Shown in pieces: positions 1 to 10,336 of a stretch of 64,000 nt of DNA (positions are counted from its first letter, which is position 1; the number at the start of each line of letters is the position of its first letter). The notes beneath the pieces were generated by a model. It saw only the letters and a list, made by a program, of their open reading frames with translations. It made no database searches and was not told where the DNA came from. Position numbers and translations under genes: made by a program. This DNA is from Hydractinia symbiolongicarpus (taxonomy: Eukaryota > Cnidaria > Hydrozoa > Anthoathecata > Hydractiniidae): the NCBI RefSeq assembly GCF_029227915.1, contig NC_079888.1:19508001-19572000 (forward strand), given 5' to 3'.

Positions 1-345
1 CACTCGACTTCCATTCACTCGGAATAGCGCCATCCTTTATAATCTGATTAGCAAGACTTGTAATAAGCTCAACTCCAATATATCCAGTTGCTTCTACCAT
101 CTCTGCAACAATACCTGATACTCCTGCAGCTTTGCCAATCTTCAATAGCCTCCACTACCCATTTTGTCTTGATCTGCATAGCTGGCCCTTTTACTACATC
201 ATCATCAGACAAATTATCCTCATCCCAATCAAACTCAGTGTTAAGCAACCTGATTGCCCTGGTCTTCCCTTCTTAAAACATCTGCAAATCTGTTTCTCTG
301 TGCTTCTGATTTTGCCTTATACACTGCTGTATGAGTATGACGCTT
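1..345 (-). mobile_element. Degraded LINE reverse-transcriptase fragment
   Basis: Read on the minus strand, broken frames give pieces typical of a non-LTR retrotransposon ORF2 just before and in the RT fingers: QRNRFADVLRRED near 260-300, EFDWDEDNLSDDD near 200-240, then AAGVSGIVAEMVEATGYIGV and ANQIIKDGAIPSEWKSS at 1-130. The frame changes at least twice, a stop follows the first block, and a block usually found between the first two pieces is absent. It is therefore a dead, internally deleted copy. It continues beyond the left window edge, so its end is unknown. The RT assignment rests on motif recognition. Confidence 0.8.
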
Positions 346-2248
346 AGCTTCTAAATAAATATTTTTACTACCACCTGACTATATTTTTACTACCACCTTG
401 ATCCTTGAAGATATTATTTCGGTATGTCTGTTCAGTATTTATATTACTGTTGAAAGTTTATCATTTCTTGAACATGATAGTTTAGTAGGCGACGTTTCGG
501 GAGATCTTTCTCCCATCATCGGTTGATGATGGGAGAATGATTCTTTTAAATAAATTTTTATTTTTTTATATTAAATGGCGATTTCTACATTATTAACTGA
601 TATGACTAACATTAATAGCTAAAGTATTGTACCTTTTAATATTGCCCTTGACCAGCATTGCCACTGAACCTGGAAAACCTGAGAAACTTTGAATAAGAGG
701 AGGCCTAGAAAACCTGAAATCGCTGACTAAACTTAGGACAAGAACCTGGAAAAAACCTTAATGATTTTTTTTTGTGAATTACCCTTAATACTGTGTAAAA
801 TACTAACAGAGCTCAAATAGCGTAGCAATCTGCAGTAAATCTGTTAAGTACACAAGAAGGTGAATTCAAGTCGAGGAGACCAAGTAACAATTTACATGAA
901 AGCATTTGGTGTTGAGTTATGCAGACCTTATGATATTAATAAAATTAATTTTTTTTTTTTTACTAGATAGTGTATTTGAACATTATTTAGCAGAGTTTCA
1001 AACTGATTTAGCGTGACACATGTTTCTATTATGTATTTGAAATGATTTTTCGATTTTTAGGCATGATTTTTTACTGACTGTGTAAAATACTAACAGGGCT
1101 CTAATAGTGTAACTTTTATACTCTGCGTCCATAATCTAGAGACATATTTTCTTGTTTAACAACCGCCCTTAACTGGACTGTGGCAAGAATCTTCTCATAA
1201 GCAACATATATTACTGTGTATATAAAGAGTACTAAAGCGTGTATCAGAGAAATTGTGTGTGTATTAAGTTTTCTACTGGTAAGTACGGTCTTCAGAGGGA
1301 GAGGAAAGGATTCAGTATGCCGTTTACTATCTTGGCTAAACAATACTAATGGTGAAAGGGCCTATTTGCTAGTTTATACTGTAGGATGATGTACTTTTAG
1401 CATATATGACTTAATCACTCCAATAAAAAATGAGTTCTATTTTTCTCCATTTACATTAGCCTTATATGATGCAGCATTACTTTCAGGCGTCACTTCCCTT
1501 ATACAAAGGCAGCCCAAAAAAGGGTCTTTGTGGAAAATATTTCATATCATGAGTGGACCTAATTTTATCCTAAAACATGCAAAACTGGAAAATTCAGTCC
1601 TGCCCTATTAGCCTATAATAGGTCAAAATCTTAGTACTTTGTCGTATTATACAGTATAATTTATATATATTTATATATACTTTATGCTTTATACTTTATG
1701 CTTTATAAACTTTTAACAAGTACCCTGAATTGCAAAGCATGTTTCTTCTCATTCATGTGATACCAGACCTGTAAAATTAGGGATTTTAAATAGTATTAAA
1801 ACCTGTTATAAGCCACCACTGTACTGTACCACATTGAGAATACAACATTGTCTATTAAAATTTTGTCTTTACAGTTTCCTTTAAAACCAATGATGGGAAC
1901 ACTACCTGCGTTATATTGAGCTATTCAACTTGAAAACTACACCTAGTGGCACTGTTGAGAATCAAAATTCTTTTTTTATAAAATGTTTATCATTGCGGAA
2001 ACTGTAAATGTAATTTTCAACAATTTGGTTCCCCATTAGCGAGCTAAAAAAGTGATCTCTTTTTCGAAGCTACAATACGTATTTCACTGCTATAGCAATA
2101 ATTGGGAAATACTTTATTAATGCAAGATGTTTTAGTGGGTGACTTTATGTCATTTGTGTATGAACTCTTAGTCGCTACACGAGAAGTTTGTATGTCACTG
2201 AAAGTCAGAAAACTTAGAAACAATTTAGAAGTGTTATTTTTATTTTAG
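346..2248. other. No gene recognised; repeat-bearing stretch upstream of the first aminotransferase exon seen
   Basis: This stretch is probably intron or 5' flank of the aminotransferase. A motif ACTGTGTAAAATACTAACAG occurs near 790 and again, one base shorter, near 1078, each followed by a similar 15-base tail, so it is a dispersed or locally duplicated repeat. I looked for the N-terminal aminotransferase exons here (the FQYG and GD..FR..L blocks) and did not find a convincing one with matching splice phase. Confidence 0.45.
508..537. repeat. Short inverted repeat (hairpin)
   Basis: Two 13-base arms (508-520 and 525-537) are exact reverse complements around a 4-base loop. The preceding GACGTTTCGGGAGA tract makes this look like the end of a small TIR element, but no matching far end was found. 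Confidence 0.5.
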
Positions 2249-5200
2249 TTCAACTCTGACCGCTACTTATGGTTCATCGTTTGGTTTTATGTTTATCATG
2301 AGTCATTTTCTCGAGAAAGGAGATTATGTTTTTGTTGAAGATCTCACCTTTCCACTTTGTATCCGAAGCAGCAAAGAATTCTCTCTTAACGTGGAATCAG
2401 GTAGTGTTATTATACGTAGAGTACGAAAGAATACTATTGTGAATGAAATACCATGTAGGTACTGTTTTTTAATGGGAAATAGAAAAACTAACCCTGTGAG
2501 TTAATTTATTTTTTAAATGCTTGACTTGAAAATTTGAGTCTTTCTCTGTAGTTGTTTGTAAGAAGGGAATTGTTTAATGCATGATTTTGATCTACATTTT
2601 TATCTCTATCCAAAAAAGACCTATAGACCAACAGACTTAAAAAAGGAATTTTAATTTTCTTTATTGTTTTTTTTTTCATGGAATTTAGAGGCAGTTGCAA
2701 ATTGTTTTCTATATATAATTGTTAATGTTAGAAAGCTGAGAGCTAAAATCAACTTTTAAATTATTCAGCCTTTTTTTCTGTTTTTTTTTATTTAACATAT
2801 TTATAAACTGTTTACAGAGTGTGACTACTTGTGACATGGTTTAAAATGGTCTTCTTTGTCTTTCATTCACGTTTGTGTAGTATGTTAGTAAAGTATAAGG
2901 GTGTTAGCATATGGCGGAGAGTGGCTTTAATGTTTCATGTTCACCGAGCTGCTTTTTTGTAATATCCACGTACCAAGTACTTACAAAAAATAGGTTATGG
3001 GTGGTATTTTCCAAGAACAATCATGCCTTTTTTGTGATTTTTTTCCCAGTCACTGTAAATTGCACTGTGTTTGCCTCATTAGTTTGTATAAAGAAAGAAA
3101 TTGTCATTGAGATTTGGTCCTTGGAAACCCCCTTAATTAATTGGTGCTAATATATAGAGTTCGCTTCATAATCACAAGGTCTGTGAGGGAAATTGGGTAG
3201 GCAATGCCGGTGTATACGGTGTATATCAATGTGGGTCCTGTGTTCTGAATACATGTATGTATTCAGAACACAGGACCCACATTGATAACAGTGTTCCAAC
3301 ACTGAAGTGGTCATATCTTGTATAAATATTCGGAATAAAAGTAATAATAATAAGAACGTTCACAGAAAAAAAATGTTTATAACTTCTGCTGAATAATTAA
3401 AACAAAATTTTCTGATATTTAAAAGCATGTTCTCGCTATTGTGTCAAACGTTGATCAAATATATTTTGATGATGTCAGCAAAAATTTGTCAAGATTTGTC
3501 AAACTGTTGCATCTATCGTGTTGGTCTTGAAGCACTGATTAAAATAATGTAAGATAAAGTCTTTGCCTTTAGAATTCTTAATATATCAAAAAACTGCTCT
3601 ACCAACTTGCTCTACCAACTTAATGTAAAGGTCACATGCTTTCTATTTCGTTAAGTTAATATTTCGATTTAAAGTAATCTTCGGAAATAGATGAATTTTC
3701 CCAATAATTGACTCGCTTGTGGTCCGATGTAGGCCCTAGTTAATCGCACAATTCAACACTTTTTGGGTCATTGACATCGTGATCAAAATGTTAACTCTCT
3801 AACTGTCTGTCTTCCTATTCTAGTAGATTTTCCCACAGGAAATTTCTATGTTGAAATTATCTAGTTTTTGTTATTCTTTGTCTAATAAATACTGCCTTAA
3901 AATGTACTTTGAATTAACTTCCAGGCCAGTTTTTCTGATGCTCAATTTGATTATTTTGAATGACTGCTGGTGGTGTGTTATTTCAGTTTTCTTATTCTAA
4001 ACTCTTTAGTATGCTGTGATCTGGATGGCATCGACGTAATTGAACTTGAGATGAAATTAAAAGAATGCAGGGCAAAATGTTCACGTGAAGTGAGCGAGAA
4101 GAAGCCATATTGGGCTATAATATTTCTGATGACTGTTGTGCACAATCCAAAAGGGACCATATATTCTGAACGTAAGACTTTTGTTTTGTCCAAAATGCTT
4201 TTGAGGCTCATATCAGACTTTATATTTTGTGTGTATGCTTCATAAACTTATCTTTCTCTCACATAAATAATAAAAAGTCAAATTTTGTTTTATTTAGACC
4301 GTTCCAAAAAAGTTATTGAGTTGGCAAGGAAGTATAATGTTCTTGTTGTTGCCGATGATATTTACAACTACTATCAATATGATGGTGACACCAATACGAA
4401 ACGATTGGTGGCATATGATGATCCGTAAGTATTGTTAACTAATAAAAATCAGGAATCCAAAATGTAATTGGTGCGCTCGGGTTAACAATTAGCAGTGCAA
4501 GAAAAATATACAAAGGAAACGTGTGGAAATAAAATTTATCAGCACCCACCTTAAAGAAAAGATCATAGTATTGTTTAATTATACATCACCAAATTTCAAA
4601 TTTACTAGAATACTTTTGTGTTTCTAAACTAGTCTTCTTGCTCTCTTTAGGTCAGATGCAGATTACGGAAAGGGACATGTCATTTCAAATGGATCGCTTT
4701 CAAAAATTCTCTTTCCTTCCCTAAGGCTTGGCTGGCTGGAAACATCGCCGTGGATTATTAAACAACTGGAAACAGCGTACAATGTTATTTTGTGTTTCTC
4801 AATGAATATAACATCTCCTCTTTTAAATGTTACCATGCTGTAAATGTTGCTTTCCAGAAGATAATTTGTTAAAGTTGAAAATTGCCAATAAAGTCACAAG
4901 AAAGAAAAATCATTTAGAAAATTTCAGTGCATTTTGACACATTTAAATATTGTGCGTGTTTTGTTCTTTGTGAAAGATTTTCTTGATGTGTAGCTTTCAA
5001 AGGATAATTTCTTTTCCAATGCCGACCCTTTAACGATATTAATGTCTCTAAACACAGAAGTTTTAAAGACATTGTTCCGTGTTTCATTGTTGTTGGTGAT
5101 ATATCCCTGAATGTTTGAATGAAAATATTTAATTAGCGCTATCATGGGTGAAATTATTAAAAAATTTCAAAATTCTTTTTAGACCAGATTACTTCAGTGG

Positions 5201-8200
5201 AGGTAGTTACAACTACTTTAACCAAGGTTTAGCAGCTGCTATCTTAAACCACCCAAGATTTCCAGACTTTTTTGAAGAGGCTAAGAACCATTACAGTGTA
5301 GGATCACTTAACAATATTTTACGTGTTGTGTTGTGATTTGAAACGTGTTCATAAAGTGATTGAAATATTATTTTTGCTGTCACTGATTGTGGACAGTTTA
5401 CTTGTTCGAGATGTCGATTAGATCTTGAAAAAGGCAGGACATTTGCAGGAATTAAAGGTGAAGTCCATTTTTGCCGTTTTGGTAGGCTGCGTTGGATTGT
5501 TAAATTTCTTTGTCGTCTTTGTGTTATTTCTCATGGTTTTTTATTTTTTGATCAAACAACTTCTGAAAAAACTTGAAAAGTTAAGCATTTTGCACATTGA
5601 GACAGAGTGGGTTTTAAAAAGTGTCTTTGATCACTTTGCATGTTTTTGAATGCTTTTCTATATATTCTTAAATATAAATTTGTTTCATTTTATACTTGTG
5701 AGGAAATGGCCTCCTCAAGTAATTGCCCGTCTTCAAAAGACACATTAAAATTGTTTTTACTTTGATGTTCACAATAGATACATGAACACTCAAAAAAAAA
5801 TGCAGTGTTTCGTTAAGTAGTTTTTGATGCAAATTTAATCTTCTAGTTGTTAGCCGTATGGAAAATGCCATTTAAACATTGCTACTTGTATATACTATTT
5901 TGACAGACAGACACATGGCGATCATTATAATATAAGGTAGTCATTAGCTCATGATACATCCATGGGTTTTCACTGTGGTACGTATCCAGAACATCACTAT
6001 TTCGTGCATCTTTAGCACAAAGCCGCGATTCGACTACCATTTTGAACAGAATACCGTTACTAAAGAGACTAGTCGTCAACCTGTGGAAAAATCCACGGGG
6101 TCGCCCGTCCTTTATATGTCGCATTTCATGTTTCCGTAACAGACAGACAAGCAGACAGACGACTGGTGTTATTATAGACTACTTTGTAGTCTCTAGGCAA
6201 AAATCCACGGGTTTGCCCATCTTTTATAAATCAAATGTCATGTTTCAGTAACAGTTATAAAATCGCCAGTTACAGCTATCGCTACTGTGTTACCATTTTG
6301 CGCAGAGTCATAATTATTATTGACTCTGCGAGGGACACAGGACGAAGCTGCTCACAGTCATTTTGAAAACATATATATACATATATACATATATAAAGCT
6401 ATATATATACATATTATCAAATAGACTAGTTGTCAACCTGTGGAAAAAGGCACGGGGTCGCCTGTCCGTGATATATCGCATTTTGTGTTTTTGTAACAGA
6501 CAGACAAACAGACAGACGACGGCTATTATTATAGAGAAGACTAGACGTTATCCTGTAGAAAAATTCTGGGTCTCATATTATCATTCATATTCAGGGCATT
6601 TCCATTTCCAGCAATTCTAGAAAAAATAGTTGTCCAGCTACCGTTGGGTGTTATTCATATGGAGATGTATTTTCCAGACCTGAATTTTCTGTTTAATTTT
6701 GTGTAGAGATTTATGAAGCTCTCCTGTGAATATCTTGAAAAACATTTACCAAAAGAAGTTACATTGAACAAACCGAAGGTATAAATTCTGTATGTATGAT
6801 GTGCTTGTTGATGTGAGTTAAAAATGCAGGCGTGCAAGGCTATTTAGGCGTGCAAGGTATTTAGGACAAACGTATCATAGAAGAGATAATATTCTCAGAT
6901 TATTCTAATTTGAAGCTATATATCTATCCTTTCAAATTTTACCCATTTTTTTCCTCAATAAGTTTTCCTTATTTCTGTAGTTTCACCAATCATTTATCTT
7001 CTATACTATCGGAAAAATGAAGATGGTGCTAAAAAAACAACTGCTCTCTTAACAAAAATGTTTGTGAAAAAATTCTTGCTTATTTGTAGCCTAGTTAACT
7101 AAGCTTTCTTCCAGGATATTAAATTCAGTTTCTCTCAACCGAACGTTCAGACGCAAACAAGTGTCAAAGCAAATCCCTAATATTCTACTTCACCTCAAGA
7201 ATTACAATCAACCAATAAGCATGAAGTCAGCGTGGGTACGCCTTACCCGTTCAAATAATACAAGATTTAATTATGATCTGTTCGGGTGAGTGAAGCCATT
7301 TGCGCTCAAAAGTATTTCCCGATTTAGCCACGTGACCAAAAAACAATAGATTTAACCAATCCAGAAAGTAACTATTCCGATTTCATGGTGGTAAAAAAAA
7401 TTATGCTGGATCTCCTGGCTAGCTTATTTGTGAAATTAGAAGTTTTTCAAAACGTACTTATTTACGAATCTTTATGCTCTTAAAATATAAACCAATCCAA
7501 ATTTTTGATCTAATTTTACTCTTTTTTTCCCTTCCTAGTTTTTGGACGACATTTTAATGTTGTCACAAAGTCTTTTCTACAGTAAATTAATGTTTTAGAT
7601 AATTAGGAAGAGTTGTTATTGTTTCACTCATTCCAAAAATTATCCTCAATAGAACATCCCCATTTCAGGTTAACATATTTCTCGTAAAATAATTTACGAG
7701 AAACGTGTTTACAGTTACTATACATATGTTATCTAACAAAAACATATATGGAAATAGCAGATATACGTCTGAGTTACACCCTAACACTCAAGATGTATCC
7801 ATGAAATTATTTCTTCTTTTTACAGGGAGGATTTGTGTTGTGGCTTGAACTTCCTGAAAATTACAGTAGCCATGGTATGATTTTTATTTCATGTTTTATG
7901 TCATGTCATGTCACGATATTACCTCGGTCAGCGTATTGACTTCGCATGCTCAGTCTATACTTTTAATCACGGGTAATATCGGTATAGATAGACAGACCAG
8001 CTTGTATTGTAATTGTACAAAACGCACAGACGGTTAATAAGCCTTTAATATCTTACTTCCTCACTTTGTTTTTTTTATAGTACTGGTAAAAAGATTAGAA
8101 AAGTATGGTATGTCTGTGTGGCCGGGAGATAAGTAAGTCATTGTGTCGAACCATAAATTAAAGCCAACTAATGTCATTTATCGGTGCTATTTAATACATC

Positions 8201-8873
8201 GTTTTGAGGATGGACAGACTAATAGAAGATGTAACAGTGGTGAAGGGAATGGACAGGCTAACAGTGATTGAGGTCAACTTATAGTGGGATATGATAAGCG
8301 AACTGTGCTGGAGGGAATGAACGGGTTAATAGTGATCAAGTAGGTGGAACATGTAACAGTGCTGGAGAAAATGAACATGTTAATAGTGATCGAGGAGGTG
8401 GAAGATTTAACTGATTAAAGGTTATGATAGGCGAACTTTACATGAGGAAATGGGCAGGCTAATAGTGATCGAGAAGGGTGGATTATCTAACTGAAGAAAA
8501 GATATTATAGGCGAACTAACAGTGATCTAGGAGGTGGAAGATCTAGCTGATAGAAGTCGTTTTTGTTAAAAACTTCCCTTACCCAAATGTGGTGGAAAAG
8601 TATTGTATAAATTAAACTTGGAAATTAAATGCTTCTATATTGTGCAGTGTTTTGTGTGAATTTTCATTATCATATCAAGATTACAAACCATCACATCGTG
8701 CATTTTTTTTATTTTCGTATTTTTTAATTCTGTTTCTATGTTGTTTTAGTTTCAGCCCTTCAAAGGCATACACGAACTGTTTTCGAATATGCGTGACAAA
8801 TTATCCTGAAAAAGATTTACTGTTGGCGTTGGAGGTGTTGTGTAAAGAGATTACCAGCATGCTGCATGACTGA
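2249..8873 (+). CDS. PLP-dependent class I/II aminotransferase, 3' nine exons (5' end not found)
   Basis: Exons: 2249-2400, 4010-4171, 4298-4424, 4651-4776, 5183-5297, 6707-6778, 7826-7874, 8081-8132, 8750-8873 (TGA). Phases agree at every junction, giving 325 residues without a stop. The order of motifs fits fold-type I aminotransferases. [12 protein letters not shown] is followed by HNPKG (cofactor-binding Asn) and [12 protein letters not shown] (Asp that pairs with the pyridine nitrogen, and Tyr). Next come [17 protein letters not shown] (Schiff-base Lys and phosphate-binding Arg), [13 protein letters not shown], and NCFRIC with the C-terminal carboxylate-binding Arg. It most resembles the 2-aminoadipate/aromatic aminotransferase-like proteins of invertebrates; substrate is not inferable. 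Relatives are about 400-430 aa, so roughly 90 N-terminal residues lie in unrecognised exons or outside the window. All catalytic residues are kept, so it is probably functional. One change is the loss of the usual Gly in the TAGAT-like motif (here TATYG). Confidence 0.85.
3224..3287. repeat. Perfect 31-bp-arm palindrome in an aminotransferase intron
   Basis: Positions 3224-3254 and 3257-3287 are exact reverse complements separated by GT. The arms contain GGGTCCTGTGTTCTGAATAC and its complement. It lies in the intron between the 2249-2400 and 4010-4171 exons. The flank at 3181-3200 shares TGTGAGGGAAATTGGG with 36425-36440, suggesting a dispersed element. Confidence 0.9.
5945..6545. repeat. Cluster of dispersed repeat copies (ACTAGTcGTCAACCTGTGG family)
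   Basis: Related units start near 6067 and 6423 with ACTAGT-GTCAACCTGTGGAA, continue with CACGGGGTCGCC, then CAGACAGACAA and CAGACAGACGACGG, and end in TATTATTATAGA. A partial unit with AAATCCACGGGTTTGCCC lies at 6200-6240. A diverged copy in reverse orientation is at about 56750-56930. Short open frames here are fragments of the repeat, not genes. The unit lies within an aminotransferase intron. Confidence 0.65.
6365..6418. repeat. TA-rich simple repeat
   Basis: Imperfect run of CATATATA units inside the repeat cluster of the aminotransferase intron. Confidence 0.8.
7089..7423 (+). mobile_element. Non-autonomous element, GCCTAGTTAACTAAGCTT family, copy 1
   Basis: Begins GCCTAGTTAACTAAGCTTTC and ends GGTGGTAAAAAAAATTATGC then TGGATCTCCTGGCTAGC. 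Inside are shared landmarks: AGCAAATCCCTAA, ATTACAATCAACCAATAAGC, TGTTCGGGTGAG and CACGTGACCAAAAAACAATA. The same landmarks, in order, occur at 9763-10072, and in reverse at 26975-27091 (partial) and 42449-42864. There is no coding potential. It sits in an aminotransferase intron. Confidence 0.75.
8205..8555 (+). repeat. Degenerate tandem repeat in last aminotransferase intron
   Basis: Imperfect units built on AATGGACAGGCTAATAGTGATCGAG, GGAGGTGGAAGAT-TAACTGAT and TATGATAGGCGAACT recur about every 60-110 bases. The unit is too diverged to give an exact copy number. Confidence 0.65.
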
Positions 8874-10336
8874 GAAAAAAGTTCTTTATGTTGTTAAAGA
8901 ATATGTTGTGGTGTGTTTATTATACTGAAACAGACTTTTATAAAATATATAAGGAAATATTTTTTGGATTACAGGTATTTTTTTTTGCAGTTCTTGAAAG
9001 TACAGCCCTGATTTTCTAGAGGTTAATATTTATTACGTGATATCAAGTAACGAGAATTTTAACCCAAGTGATTCTGGAATTCTGCTGACAATCCAAAGCT
9101 TTCAATGTACCAAATTAGTTGTGTTTTTGACTCGCTTTTTAATTATTTTTTGATTCGATTTATGTTTTTGTAAATATAGATATATATCACAACAAAATCT
9201 TTTGAAATATTTTATATATAAAATTAAAAAAAATTGTCTACATATTTCTAAAAACTATACAAAAATATCTTCTTTATCAATTTCTGACTATCGTATGTAT
9301 GTTTTTATAGACACTATGTCAGTGTATATTCATTATAAGAATATAAGGTTAAAAGACATTAGGTCTATTCCTAAGAACAGTGGAGAAATAAAAATAATGA
9401 CCAGCCTGGTTCAAATTTTGGTATTCTTATAAAGAAAGGGTATATTGCGGAAGTCTAAGTTTCAGCTGTTGTAGACTATTTTGTCTATTTAATATATTTC
9501 TCATGTTTTTTAACTGTCTCGATAAAGTGTTTTTGTATTATAGTTTTTCTTATACTTTTCACAGGCATTTCTCAAAAAGAATAGAAGAAAATTGGTCCAA
9601 AGTGGTGTACTTACCTTAATTTTATGCTCCTTTTTATAAATTTTTGTAATGAAAAATGTTACCGAAAACTTCCATATTTTGAATATTATGGTGATTTCAA
9701 CTAGTTGCCAAAGATTTTTTTTTGGCTTAATGAATGCAAAAAAGGGAGAACCTAACTGTATAGCCTAGTTATCTAAGCTTCTATCGAGGATATCAAATTC
9801 AGTTTCTCTTAAACGAAAGCTTAGACACAAATATATATCAGAGCAAATCCCTAAAAGTCCAATCCACCTTGAGCAAAATTTGAATTACAATCAAACAATA
9901 AGCACAAAATCAGTGTTGCCACATTTTTCCCTCTTAAATAATACAGTAATTTATTATATTTGTTCGGGTGAGCGCTTAAAACAAAAGATTTCCCAATATT
10001 GACAACGTGCGCAAAGAACAATAGAATTAACCAATCAAAAAGCGCGGATTAATATCTGAAAAACTAGCTGGGACCCGTTTCAACTGTGTCAAGTCTAACA
10101 TGCTTTTAGAAAGCTAAGCCCTAGAAAAAATTTAAGAAAATTCCTATCGGACTAAAACATGCAAAAAACAAGGATAAAGTGATAAGTGATTAAAGAGATG
10201 GTCAAAAAAATTGAGGAAGAGGGTGCGTTGTGGCCACTTTATATTATTATAAAGTAATGTTGCAAAATATAACTGATGTTTTTGAGTGACAGCTTATTGT
10301 TCTAGGTAGCTACATAAAGAAAAATGATGTGAGAAT
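8874..10336. other. Intergenic: aminotransferase 3' end to SENP8 start
   Basis: No gene recognised. It holds a likely 3' UTR, a candidate AATAAA at 9387-9392 and the second copy of the GCCTAGTTAACTAAGCTT element. The two flanking genes are in the same direction, so this stretch should also carry the SENP8 promoter. No convincing core-promoter motif is visible. Confidence 0.5.
9763..10072 (+). mobile_element. Non-autonomous element, GCCTAGTTAACTAAGCTT family, copy 2
   Basis: Starts GCCTAGTTATCTAAGCTTCT and carries AGCAAATCCCTAAAAGTCC, AATTACAATCAAACAATAAGC, TGTTCGGGTGAGCG and AAAGAACAATAGAATTAACC, collinear with copy 1. The right end is more diverged (AACTAGCTGGGACCC). Confidence 0.7.
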
